From assembly GCA_027083035.1 (NCBI GenBank), contig JALWSY010000183.1, positions 1-35,187 on the forward strand: a DNA stretch of 35,187 nucleotides. The letters are read 5' to 3'. The notes under the pieces were generated by a model. The model did no database searches and was not told the DNA's origin. It saw nothing but the letters and a program-made list of their open reading frames with translations. This document shows positions 15,135-23,272 of this stretch, piece by piece. Source of the DNA: Sulfurimonas sp. (GTDB lineage: Bacteria; Campylobacterota; Campylobacteria; Campylobacterales; Sulfurimonadaceae). A program made the translations under genes and the position numbers. Within the stretch, counting starts at the first letter, position 1, and each line of letters starts with the position of its first letter.

Positions 15135-16406
15135 ATGATAAAAAATATACTACTTACACTTTCACTCCTTCTTTTGATGCAGAGTTCACTCTTTGCTCAA
15201 AAGCAGAGTGAAGATATGGTTGACCACCTCGCTCTGGCAACACTTATGATATATGATGCAAGATATGACAAAGCGCAAGAGGAGTTAGCCCTTGTAAACA
15301 AAAAGAGTCCAAAGTTTGATGCTGCGAAATACTACTCTGTTGCAGCGGTCTTTTACTCCGAACAAAAAGAGACAAAAAAAGCGATAACATCATATAAAAA
15401 AGCGATAGAAGCAACAAAGGTTAAAAAATTTGTAGCACCAAAGATAGAGACAAAAGAGAAGTATCTCTTCTCTATCGCAAGTGATACACAAGAGAAGCAA
15501 AAAGTAGCTCCTTTTGATGCACAAAAGAAACGCCAAGAGAAACTCTCAGAACTCTATATGTTTATAACACAGGAGTACTACAGACTCAAAGATTATAAAA
15601 ACACAGTCGCTTCACTTGAGGCTGCACAAGAGAGGGGAAAGAGTCGTGCAGGACTCTTTACACTTCGTGCTGAGTGTTACTATAAACTTAAGGAGTACTC
15701 CCAAGCAATAGAAGCACTTAACGATGGTATCACAAGATTTCCTGATGATGCGACACTTCTCAAGCAGAAGTTCTACTACTTTGCAGATCTCAAACTCTAC
15801 CAAGCAGCTATTGATGCTGCGAAGGTTTATATGGCTAAGGTTGGTGTGAGTTCTGCTGAGTATATTGCTCTTTCACAAATGCTTATCAGTGCAAACCAGA
15901 TAGAGAGTGCCATCAAACTTTTAGAGGAGTCTAAACTCAAGTTTCCTAGTGATGCAAAGATTGGCATTTTACTCGGACACATGTACCTCAAAAAAGGGAT
16001 GAAAAATACAACTGCGCATCTTTTTGAAGAGAGTTCATACTACGATAAAGAGTACTTAAAGGATGCAGTGGAGATGAACAGACGCGCTGGAAATAATCTA
16101 CACGCTCTGTATCTCAATGCACAAAATATTGACAAGGTAGAGAAACTCAAACAAAAAATAGCTATCTACCTCAACGCTGAGGAGTATAGAAAAATTATTG
16201 GCTTACAAAAAGCACTCAAGCGCTACAAGATGCTCGATGATGATAACCTACGCTATGCCCTCGCCTACTCTTACTATATGGCAGGTGATTATACAAATGC
16301 AGAGAATCAACTCAAGTTTATCTCCGACAGTGAGCTCTTCTCAAAAGCAACAGTCATTCGTAAAAATATAGAAAAATGTACTAATAATACGCTGGAGTGT
16401 CTCTAA
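15135..16406 (+). CDS. Exported TPR-repeat protein of TonB2-type operon
   Basis: A 423-aa protein with a signal peptide (MIKNILLTLSLLLLMQSSLFA) and multiple TPR-like helical pairs, for example RYDKAQEELALVNKKSP (about 38-54), EYSQAIEALNDGITRFPDD (about 190-208) and an incomplete set near the C-terminus around AYSYYMAGDYTNAENQLKFI. A TPR protein commonly closes DUF3450/TtpC/ExbB/ExbD/TonB clusters and probably scaffolds periplasmic contacts. GGGAT lies upstream of the ATG. Its stop overlaps the receptor start. Confidence 0.85.
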   Translation: MIKNILLTLSLLLLMQSSLFAQKQSEDMVDHLALATLMIYDARYDKAQEELALVNKKSPKFDAAKYYSVAAVFYSEQKETKKAITSYKKAIEATKVKKFVAPKIETKEKYLFSIASDTQEKQKVAPFDAQKKRQEKLSELYMFITQEYYRLKDYKNTVASLEAAQERGKSRAGLFTLRAECYYKLKEYSQAIEALNDGITRFPDDATLLKQKFYYFADLKLYQAAIDAAKVYMAKVGVSSAEYIALSQMLISANQIESAIKLLEESKLKFPSDAKIGILLGHMYLKKGMKNTTAHLFEESSYYDKEYLKDAVEMNRRAGNNLHALYLNAQNIDKVEKLKQKIAIYLNAEEYRKIIGLQKALKRYKMLDDDNLRYALAYSYYMAGDYTNAENQLKFISDSELFSKATVIRKNIEKCTNNTLECL

Positions 16407-19400
16407 TGAAACAACTACTAAAACTACTCACTCTACTCTTTTTACTTAGTAGTGGAGTCCAAGCTGAAGATACAGGTTCGGCTTCTATATTTTCATTTTT
16501 TAATGGAATCGCTTTGGAGAACAATGAAGTGCTTGTTGATGGTGAAGATAAATACTTTACCGATGAGGATGGATGTGCTGAGATTATCTTAGAGGTTGGG
16601 AAACATCAAGTAGAGATATTTGCTAAAGATGCAGAGGGACATAATCTCGGTTATGCCAAAAAGAGCATAGAGATTAAAGACTCTCGTGATACACAGTTTA
16701 TCGCTACTTTTAATGACAAAAGTGCTGTTCCTTATATAGAAGTCGATACACCTATTGGTGAGGGAGATGTAAACTTAGATGATACTCAAAGAGTAGGAAC
16801 ACTAAATGGTCTTATCTTGACATCGGATAAGTCGCTACCTATTGCCAATGCAAGGATTTTTGTAAAGGGAAGCTCTCTTGAGGCAAGAAGTGATGCAGAG
16901 GGAAAATTTACTATTGAGATTCCCGCAGAGCGAAATATTAGTATTTCTGTTGTTCATTCAGAGTATAGTGCACAAAATGTTGAGAACTTAATAGTAAGCA
17001 CTAATGCAGTCATAAACACTACTGTAAAACTAACACCTGCAAGTATGGAACTTGAAGAGTTTATCGTTTTAGCACCAAAAGTAAAAGGCTCCATCGCTAG
17101 TATCATGGCAGAAGAGAAGGCGACTAGTGCCATTACAAACATAGTCGGTGCAGCGGAAATGTCTAAGAAGGGTGACTCAACTGCTGCTGGAGCACTCAGA
17201 CGTGTAACGGGTGTAACACTTGTTGGAGGTAGAGATATCTATGTGCGTGGTTTGGGTGGTCGTTACTCAAACATAGAGATGAACTCAATGCCTCTTCCAT
17301 CTCCTGATCCACAAAGAAGAACTGTGCCTCTTGATATCTTTCCTGCAGCTGTTATTGGCTCGATGAAAGTACAAAAGAGTGCTACTGCTGACATCCCTGC
17401 ATCATTTGGTGGGGGATATGTTGACATTAGAACAAAAGATAAATCAGAAGAGAACTATTTTAAAGTAACTACTGAGCTTAAAGCAAACTCATTTACAGGC
17501 AAAGAGGTAAACTCTTATGCTGGAAGTTCTACTGACTACTTAGGGAGTGATGATGGGTATAGAGCTATTCCGGCTCAGATTATGAATGATGCAAAGATTG
17601 TTGTGGGAGAGAGTGTACCTAGTTTTGACCCTGCAAATAATGAGGCCTATACCAAAGCCATCACAAACAGACTCTTTACAACAACAAAAGAAAATCTACC
17701 AGTCGGTGGAAAATTTACTCTTGAAGGTGCCTATAACCTAAAGATTGCAGAGAAACATGAACTCTCATTTTTTGCAAACTATGCCTATGGTCAAAATCAT
17801 ATCGCTAGAGAGGAGGAGTACTTCACTTATGACTACAACAAAGAGATAGACTCTCTCTACAAAGACCCTGAACAGTTTGGTGACAACTATACAACACTCA
17901 ACAGATACACCAATGCGGGTATTTTTAATGTTCACTATAACTATGCCGATGTTTTTAATCTCAAGTTTACAAAACTCTACTCGAAGATATCTGAAAAAGT
18001 TACAAAAATCTCTGATGGTATAGCCAACTCTGATGATGATTGGAAGATACGCTATGACTTAAACTGGGAAGAGAGAACTCTTGATGCCAATCAGCTCAAT
18101 GGTGATACAAAGTTTGCAATAGCAAACTTTGAGAACTTTTTACACTTTGGTGCTGAATATGCCACAGCAGACCTTGACCAACCTGCAAACTATAAATATG
18201 CTTATCTCAGAGATATTCGTTTTGATGGTGTGGTGCGCGGAGAGCCATATCTTGATAGATTCTCACCCAATGCTTTTTTAAATCTTACTTCAGAGGATAC
18301 AATGATGGCATTTTATCTCAAAAACAGAACCATGCTTGCACTCTTTCATGAAAAGGATTACTTTGAGATAGGTATGAGTGGGAGTACAAAAGAGAGAGCA
18401 TCTCGATATAACAAGTTTATGATGCAAAAAACAACATCTGATACAGGGGAGAACAAACTCACAGATGATATTGATACAATTTATAATACACATATCCGAA
18501 ACAACTATGATGCAACATTTCGACTTGACATCGCCTTTCAACCTGCTTACTGGTATGATGCAGCAGTAGATGAGAGTAGTTATTATGCCAAACTATTTCT
18601 CAATCCTACAAAAGAGCTAGAGATTTTACTCGGTGCAAGGCAGACAAACTTTCAACAAACAGTATACCAGTACACAAACAATGACAATGCACTCTCTCCT
18701 ATACAGAGAGTACCTGAGTCACTCTCATTTAACCAGCTCCTTCCTGATGTAGGGTTAAAATATAAATTTGACAGAGATAATCAAATCAATTTTGCATTTT
18801 CTCAGACCTATATTGTTCCAGATTTACGCGAGTTTACAAGTGCTGAATATTTTCACCCCTATGAAGTGGCAACAGTAAAAGGAAACCCTAATCTTCTCAA
18901 TACAGACATTATGAACTATGACTTAAAATACTCTCACTACTTCTCAGCGAGTGAAAATATAAATGCAGGTCTCTTTTATAAGTACCTCGATAAACCCATA
19001 GAGGATGTGATGCTCCCCTCCTCCTCTCTGCCGAGATATGGATATGATAATGCAGATAATGCGGTTTTATATGGTTTTGAAATAGATGGCAGAAAAAATC
19101 TTGACTTTATAAATAAGGGACTCAAAAACTACTACATCGGTGGAAATTTCTCCTATACTAAGTCTGAAGTAACACTCAGACAAGAGCAAGAAAAGCTCTA
19201 TACAAACAACTATAGAGAGCTACAAGGACTCTCGCCAATCGTCATAAATATCTCTACAGGCTATGAGTCCAAAGGGAGAAATGTAACACTCTCTTATAAT
19301 AAAATGGGAGAGAGAATCCGTAAAGTCGGCATGATAGATGGCAATGATGAGTATCCTGACTACTACGAAATACCACCACAGATTTTAGACTTTGTCTGGA

Positions 19401-19552
19401 TAGAGAGTTTTGAAAATGGATTAAGCTTTAAACTGAAACTACAAAACCTGCTTGATGAAGAAACCATCTGGTATCAGGGAAGCAAAGAGAATATCACCAA
19501 TAGATTTAGAGTTGGAAGATTTTACTCTTTGGCTGCATCTTACAAGTTCTAG
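16406..19552 (+). CDS. TonB-dependent outer-membrane receptor
   Basis: A 1048-aa outer-membrane transporter. It has a signal peptide (ends near residue 21), a beta-sandwich segment (about 30-105), a CarboxypepD_reg-like domain (about 130-215, VGTLNGLILTSDKSLPIANARI...), a possible TonB box LEEFIVLAP (about 218), a plug domain (TSAITNIVGAAEMSKKGDSTAAGALRRVTGVTLVGGRDIYVRGLGGRYSN begins it) and a 22-strand-type barrel that ends in aromatic YSLAASYKF. I chose ATG 16406, which overlaps the TPR stop (TAATG) and has GGAG 8 bp upstream; a GTG at 16397 would add three residues. It likely imports a phosphorus compound, inferred only from the regulation. Confidence 0.9.
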   Translation: MKQLLKLLTLLFLLSSGVQAEDTGSASIFSFFNGIALENNEVLVDGEDKYFTDEDGCAEIILEVGKHQVEIFAKDAEGHNLGYAKKSIEIKDSRDTQFIATFNDKSAVPYIEVDTPIGEGDVNLDDTQRVGTLNGLILTSDKSLPIANARIFVKGSSLEARSDAEGKFTIEIPAERNISISVVHSEYSAQNVENLIVSTNAVINTTVKLTPASMELEEFIVLAPKVKGSIASIMAEEKATSAITNIVGAAEMSKKGDSTAAGALRRVTGVTLVGGRDIYVRGLGGRYSNIEMNSMPLPSPDPQRRTVPLDIFPAAVIGSMKVQKSATADIPASFGGGYVDIRTKDKSEENYFKVTTELKANSFTGKEVNSYAGSSTDYLGSDDGYRAIPAQIMNDAKIVVGESVPSFDPANNEAYTKAITNRLFTTTKENLPVGGKFTLEGAYNLKIAEKHELSFFANYAYGQNHIAREEEYFTYDYNKEIDSLYKDPEQFGDNYTTLNRYTNAGIFNVHYNYADVFNLKFTKLYSKISEKVTKISDGIANSDDDWKIRYDLNWEERTLDANQLNGDTKFAIANFENFLHFGAEYATADLDQPANYKYAYLRDIRFDGVVRGEPYLDRFSPNAFLNLTSEDTMMAFYLKNRTMLALFHEKDYFEIGMSGSTKERASRYNKFMMQKTTSDTGENKLTDDIDTIYNTHIRNNYDATFRLDIAFQPAYWYDAAVDESSYYAKLFLNPTKELEILLGARQTNFQQTVYQYTNNDNALSPIQRVPESLSFNQLLPDVGLKYKFDRDNQINFAFSQTYIVPDLREFTSAEYFHPYEVATVKGNPNLLNTDIMNYDLKYSHYFSASENINAGLFYKYLDKPIEDVMLPSSSLPRYGYDNADNAVLYGFEIDGRKNLDFINKGLKNYYIGGNFSYTKSEVTLRQEQEKLYTNNYRELQGLSPIVINISTGYESKGRNVTLSYNKMGERIRKVGMIDGNDEYPDYYEIPPQILDFVWIESFENGLSFKLKLQNLLDEETIWYQGSKENITNRFRVGRFYSLAASYKF

Positions 19553-19553
19553 T

Positions 19554-19587
19554 TTGTAATCAAAAAGTAACCTGATGTACCTATAAT
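19554..19587 (+). promoter_or_regulatory. Pho-box-like promoter of first response regulator
   Basis: Half-sites TTGTAAT (19554) and AAGTAAC (19565) lie 11 bp apart. A perfect TATAAT (19582-19587) follows 10 bp after the second, the classic Pho promoter spacing in which the box replaces the -35. Six bases separate TATAAT from ATG 19594, so the predicted transcript starts at that ATG and is leaderless. It supports self-regulation by the PhoB-type gene. Confidence 0.65.
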
Positions 19588-19593
19588 ATGCCT

Positions 19594-20268
19594 ATGAATA
19601 ATAAAATAATAGTTATAGAAGATGAAGAGGATTTGCTCGACTTACTGGAGTACAACCTGAGTAAAGAGGGGTTTGATGTTGTTGGCTTTTTACATACTAA
19701 TACAGCTTCCAAAATACTCGAAGAGGAGGAGATTGACCTCATTATCATGGATAGAAATCTACCGGGGGTAGAGGGGAGTGAGTATATCAAAGAGTTACGA
19801 GAAGATGGCATACAGATACCCGTCATCTATCTCACAGCAAAAGATAAAGAGCGTGAAATAGAGGAGGGATTTTTAAGTGGTGGTGATGACTATATGACAA
19901 AACCCTTTAACATGAGAGAACTTATACTGCGTATAAAATCTATTCTCAAACGCACAAAACGCATTTTAAATGAAGGTTCTCTTCGCCATCGTGATCTGCT
20001 CTTAGATTTAGGCTCTCGAACACTGCAGATAGAGAAACAAAGTGTATCTATAACAAAACTAGAGTTTGACCTTTTACATGAGTTCATTCGTAATAAAAAT
20101 AGTATCTTAGATAGAGATTATCTCCTAGAGAATGTGTGGCAAGATGTGCAAGAGAGAGAATACAAAACAGTCAATGTAGCCATTACACGACTCAAAGTGA
20201 AGATAGATCCAAAGAAAACAAAAAATTATATCCAGACTATTCGTGGAGTCGGTTATAAACTTTCCTAA
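19594..20268 (+). CDS. PhoB/OmpR-type response regulator 1
   Basis: A 224-aa two-component regulator. Receiver domain (1-120) has the acidic pair E9-D10, phosphorylation site D53 in LIIMDRNLPG, Thr in YLTAKD and Lys in MTKPF. The C-terminal winged-helix DNA-binding domain (about 130-224) ends TVNVAITRLKVKIDP...TIRGVGYKLS, typical of OmpR/PhoB. I chose ATG 19594 over 19588: 19588 directly abuts TATAAT, and 19594 aligns with residue 1 of the next gene, giving D53 in both. A leaderless mRNA with Pho box is predicted. No histidine kinase is adjacent. Probably controls the TonB operon upstream. Confidence 0.92.
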   Translation: MNNKIIVIEDEEDLLDLLEYNLSKEGFDVVGFLHTNTASKILEEEEIDLIIMDRNLPGVEGSEYIKELREDGIQIPVIYLTAKDKEREIEEGFLSGGDDYMTKPFNMRELILRIKSILKRTKRILNEGSLRHRDLLLDLGSRTLQIEKQSVSITKLEFDLLHEFIRNKNSILDRDYLLENVWQDVQEREYKTVNVAITRLKVKIDPKKTKNYIQTIRGVGYKLS

Positions 20269-20277
20269 AGGGATACA

Positions 20278-20958
20278 ATGAAAGAACAGATACTCATCAT
20301 AGATGATGATAGTGATATTTTAGAACTGCTTGAGTATAACCTCAGTGATGCAGGATATGATGTACTTGGATTTTTAAGTACAAAAAATGTACGCACCGCT
20401 CTGCTACAAGAGGATATACGCCTTATCATCATAGATAGAAATTTGCCTGATATTGAGGGGAGTTACTATATCGAGATGCTTCGTAGTAAAAATATCAATA
20501 CACCTGTCATTATGCTCTCTGCAAAAAACTCTATAGAGGAGATACGAGAGGGGTTTGTCAAAGGTGCTGATGATTACATCACGAAACCTTTTGATATGCA
20601 AGAGCTTATCTTACGAGTAAAAGCTATTTTAAAAAGAAGTGGCTCTGAGCAAAAAGAGCTTGTAGAAAATATAAGTTACAGAGATTTAAAGCTTGACTTA
20701 AATATGCATACAGTGACCATTAATACTAAAGAGATTACCCTTACAAACCTAGAAACTACCCTCCTTCAGATTCTACTACTTAACAAAGGGAAAGTGCTTG
20801 ATAGAGAGTTTTTACTCCAACATGTCTGGAGAGACACACACTCTATTCACCATAAAACTGTCAATGTAGCTATAAAAAGGCTCAAGGAGAAAATAGACCC
20901 ACACAAAGAGAAAGAGTATATAAAAACTATTCGAGGTGTTGGGTATTTAGTAGCATAA
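20278..20958 (+). CDS. PhoB/OmpR-type response regulator 2 (tandem paralogue)
   Basis: A 226-aa two-component regulator, clearly a duplicate of the preceding gene: same length, same LLEYNLS motif near residue 20, D53 in LIIIDRNLPD, MLSAKN, ITKPFDMQELILRVK, and the winged helix ending TVNVAIKRLKEKIDP...TIRGVGYLVA. It lies 9 bp after the first, with AAAGGGAT as ribosome site, so both are cotranscribed. The two may bind related sites or form different partners. No kinase is encoded next to them; the sensor must be elsewhere, or they act without one. Confidence 0.92.
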   Translation: MKEQILIIDDDSDILELLEYNLSDAGYDVLGFLSTKNVRTALLQEDIRLIIIDRNLPDIEGSYYIEMLRSKNINTPVIMLSAKNSIEEIREGFVKGADDYITKPFDMQELILRVKAILKRSGSEQKELVENISYRDLKLDLNMHTVTINTKEITLTNLETTLLQILLLNKGKVLDREFLLQHVWRDTHSIHHKTVNVAIKRLKEKIDPHKEKEYIKTIRGVGYLVA

Positions 20959-20972
20959 AAGAAAAATACGTG

Positions 20973-20978
20973 TATAAT
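20973..20978 (+). promoter_or_regulatory. -10 box of the 552-aa gene
   Basis: TATAAT 30 bp before the ATG at 21008, between the second regulator stop and the unknown gene. It implies separate transcription from the Pho-type island; no Pho-like repeats are seen beside it. Confidence 0.5.
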
Positions 20979-21007
20979 AATAAGAAATTTTATCACAAAG
21001 AAATAAA

Positions 21008-22666
21008 ATGGCACATAGACTCACTCATACTTTCAAGTTTACAACACAATCTACAGAGGATGTGAACACAACACTTTACAATATTATCTATATTAGTGAA
21101 GAGGATGAAAAAAAACACTTTGTGCAATATATACAGTATGAACTAGTTGATGAAAAGTATATTATGCTTTCTCAAGTTAATGTTAAAGTTGATAGAGCTT
21201 ACTATTTAGAAATCGCAAATATATGCTTAGATGAGCGAGAGAGACGACGCTACCTCTTCTCCATACTTGGTAAACGTCGTTTTGGCGCAAATAGCAGAAG
21301 ATATGACTACTATCTTCTCCACAAAAAGCATACCCCAGAAGAGCTAGAAGAGGAGTATGAAACTTTTAGTGATGCAAACTCCTTCAAGCCTTGCTATACT
21401 GAAAAAACTGACTACTCTCTCAATGAATACCGTGTTCATTCCATTAAAAAAGAGACATCTTACATTCTATTTTTAGATCAGATAAATACTACTCAAAGAA
21501 AAAGACTACATAAAATATTTTGTGTAGAACTATCGCTTGAAGATTATAACTACTTTGCAAAAATCGAAAAAGGCAAAAAGAGAGTAAACTACCTTTTTAA
21601 CAAAATAGGAAAAATCTACTTCAAGTCTTTACAAAAAGAACAACTCGCACTCAAAGAACCACTTACCTCTCATGAGGAGTTAGCACTCTCTAAGCTTGTC
21701 ACCTCTGCGCAAGCACTTGAGAAGAGTTCAAGAGTAAATGATAATACTACTTTTAGAAAACTTCAAGAGAAAGAGGATGTTCTCTGTAATGGCGATTTAT
21801 GCCTCCATACAAGCTGTTTTTCACTTATGAACAACCCATCAGATACCCAAACTATAAAACTTTTTCAGAGTGCTTTAGATGTATTTATTCTACATACCAA
21901 AGGTATGTCGCAACTCGATGAGATTATCACCTATTTTCAAAAAATAAATGAACTTGTAGAGGCTGGTACAATCGCCTATCTACTCGCAAAAAATGATAAT
22001 GATATAAAAGATATATTTCTCTATATGCTAGAATCTTTTACAGCTTGGAATGATGCACTCTATCATACTAAAGATGAAGATGTTAAAGCCTTCAATACTG
22101 CCACAATTGACTTAGCAGACTCTCTGCGATACCTTGTAGATGTCTGTTATAAATTCAAACACGAGTACAAATGTATAGAGGTTGAAAAAGAGCAAGAACT
22201 CAAGCAGGAAAATACCTATGTTATCACCTCTGCGAAAGACTATTTTGATGATGTTGAAATTGATTCAGAGATATATGATGAGCTTCACGAATTGGAGCGA
22301 GAGGTAGATATACTCAACTATTCAGAGAGTTACACCTATGAACTTCACGAGAAATTGATTCGATTTTTTGACGGATATACAAGCGCTCTCAATCCACTCT
22401 TTGAGTTCAAAGACTTAAGTTACTCACTAATGCTACTGAGTCAAAAACTCTCCGAGTACGAGATTGAAGAGAACTCAGCCATCTTACTAGAACTTATGCG
22501 AGGACTAGTATCTGATTTGATGGAGTGGAAAAAGAGTGTTTTAGTAGAGCAGAGTGCCGAAGATATTCATTATATGGACAAATCTTTCTACTCAAACATA
22601 GCACAAATCGAGATGTCCATAGAGCATAGTGAATTTGTAGATGATGATGCAATAGAGTTTTTTTAA
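21008..22666 (+). CDS. Unrecognised 552-aa protein
   Basis: I do not recognise this protein. It has no signal peptide or transmembrane helix, so it is probably cytoplasmic. The N-terminal half (1-260) is mixed charged, with basic clusters (ERERRRYLFSILGKRRFGANSRR near 76-98) and a pair of Cys-containing segments (DVLCNGDLCLHTSCFS near 258-273, three cysteines). The second half (about 280-552) is almost all helical and strongly acidic, with three long helical bundles ending DDDAIEFF; such helical layouts occur in signalling scaffold or HPt-like proteins, but no phospho-His motif is identified. It has its own promoter. It lies after the regulators, convergent with the omp gene, 3 bp apart. Confidence 0.85.
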   Translation: MAHRLTHTFKFTTQSTEDVNTTLYNIIYISEEDEKKHFVQYIQYELVDEKYIMLSQVNVKVDRAYYLEIANICLDERERRRYLFSILGKRRFGANSRRYDYYLLHKKHTPEELEEEYETFSDANSFKPCYTEKTDYSLNEYRVHSIKKETSYILFLDQINTTQRKRLHKIFCVELSLEDYNYFAKIEKGKKRVNYLFNKIGKIYFKSLQKEQLALKEPLTSHEELALSKLVTSAQALEKSSRVNDNTTFRKLQEKEDVLCNGDLCLHTSCFSLMNNPSDTQTIKLFQSALDVFILHTKGMSQLDEIITYFQKINELVEAGTIAYLLAKNDNDIKDIFLYMLESFTAWNDALYHTKDEDVKAFNTATIDLADSLRYLVDVCYKFKHEYKCIEVEKEQELKQENTYVITSAKDYFDDVEIDSEIYDELHELEREVDILNYSESYTYELHEKLIRFFDGYTSALNPLFEFKDLSYSLMLLSQKLSEYEIEENSAILLELMRGLVSDLMEWKKSVLVEQSAEDIHYMDKSFYSNIAQIEMSIEHSEFVDDDAIEFF

Positions 22667-22669
22667 ACC

Positions 22670-23260
22670 CTAATCCATCTGCCATTTAAAAATGATACTC
22701 GCATAACCACTAACCATATTACCCATACGATAAGTGACGCTATTTTTTGTATTTTCTGCTTGGATGCTCATCACACGCGCACCGATTTCTAAATCTGCAG
22801 CATCACCTAAATGAATGTTTGTTCCCACATCACCACCTACATAGTAATCACGGATAGTTCTTGAAAACGTCTCTCCCGAAGCACGAAACTTCATATTTGC
22901 TATACCACCATTAGCCCCAATAAAAAAGTTCATAACATCAAAAGCATTCATTTTATACTGAAGTTCCGCACCAAAAGTACTAATATAGTCATAAGAACTC
23001 TCACCCGTATAATATCGTCCGCTTAAAAATGCTCTAAAATCTTCCGTCTCTGCACCAATTTTAAGTCCAGCATGTCCTACTTTTGCACTATACTGTTCAT
23101 TGTTAGCACTCGTACCATTCTCATATCCAAGTGTATTGTAACCACCCTCAATCCCTACTAACGACTTTGTCTGAAACTCATACTTTGAGATATCTGCCAT
23201 TAAAGATGATGCAGCCAAAAGCACACCAAAAGCAGCAAGTTTTAATCTACTATTTATCAT
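22670..23260 (-). CDS. Small outer-membrane beta-barrel protein
   Basis: A 196-aa exported protein: signal peptide (MINSRLKLAAFGVLLAASSLMA), then alternating hydrophobic/polar strands with aromatic girdle residues, such as DFRAFLSGRYYT, FGAELQYKM, NFFIGANGGIANMKFRA, RDYYVGGDVGTNIHLG and SGYASIIFKWQMD. That fits an 8-strand OmpA/OmpW-like barrel, though the last residue is Asp rather than Phe. It follows the lipoprotein gene by 12 bp with AAAGGAA as ribosome site, so the two form an operon. Function unknown; a surface pair with the lipoprotein is likely. Confidence 0.75.
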   Translation of the reverse strand: MINSRLKLAAFGVLLAASSLMADISKYEFQTKSLVGIEGGYNTLGYENGTSANNEQYSAKVGHAGLKIGAETEDFRAFLSGRYYTGESSYDYISTFGAELQYKMNAFDVMNFFIGANGGIANMKFRASGETFSRTIRDYYVGGDVGTNIHLGDAADLEIGARVMSIQAENTKNSVTYRMGNMVSGYASIIFKWQMD

Positions 23261-23272
23261 TTTTTTCCTTTT

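Noticed and set aside
20278-20958. Assembly duplication of the regulator gene
   Set aside because: The two copies differ throughout at protein and DNA level, so they are old paralogues and not a repeat artefact.
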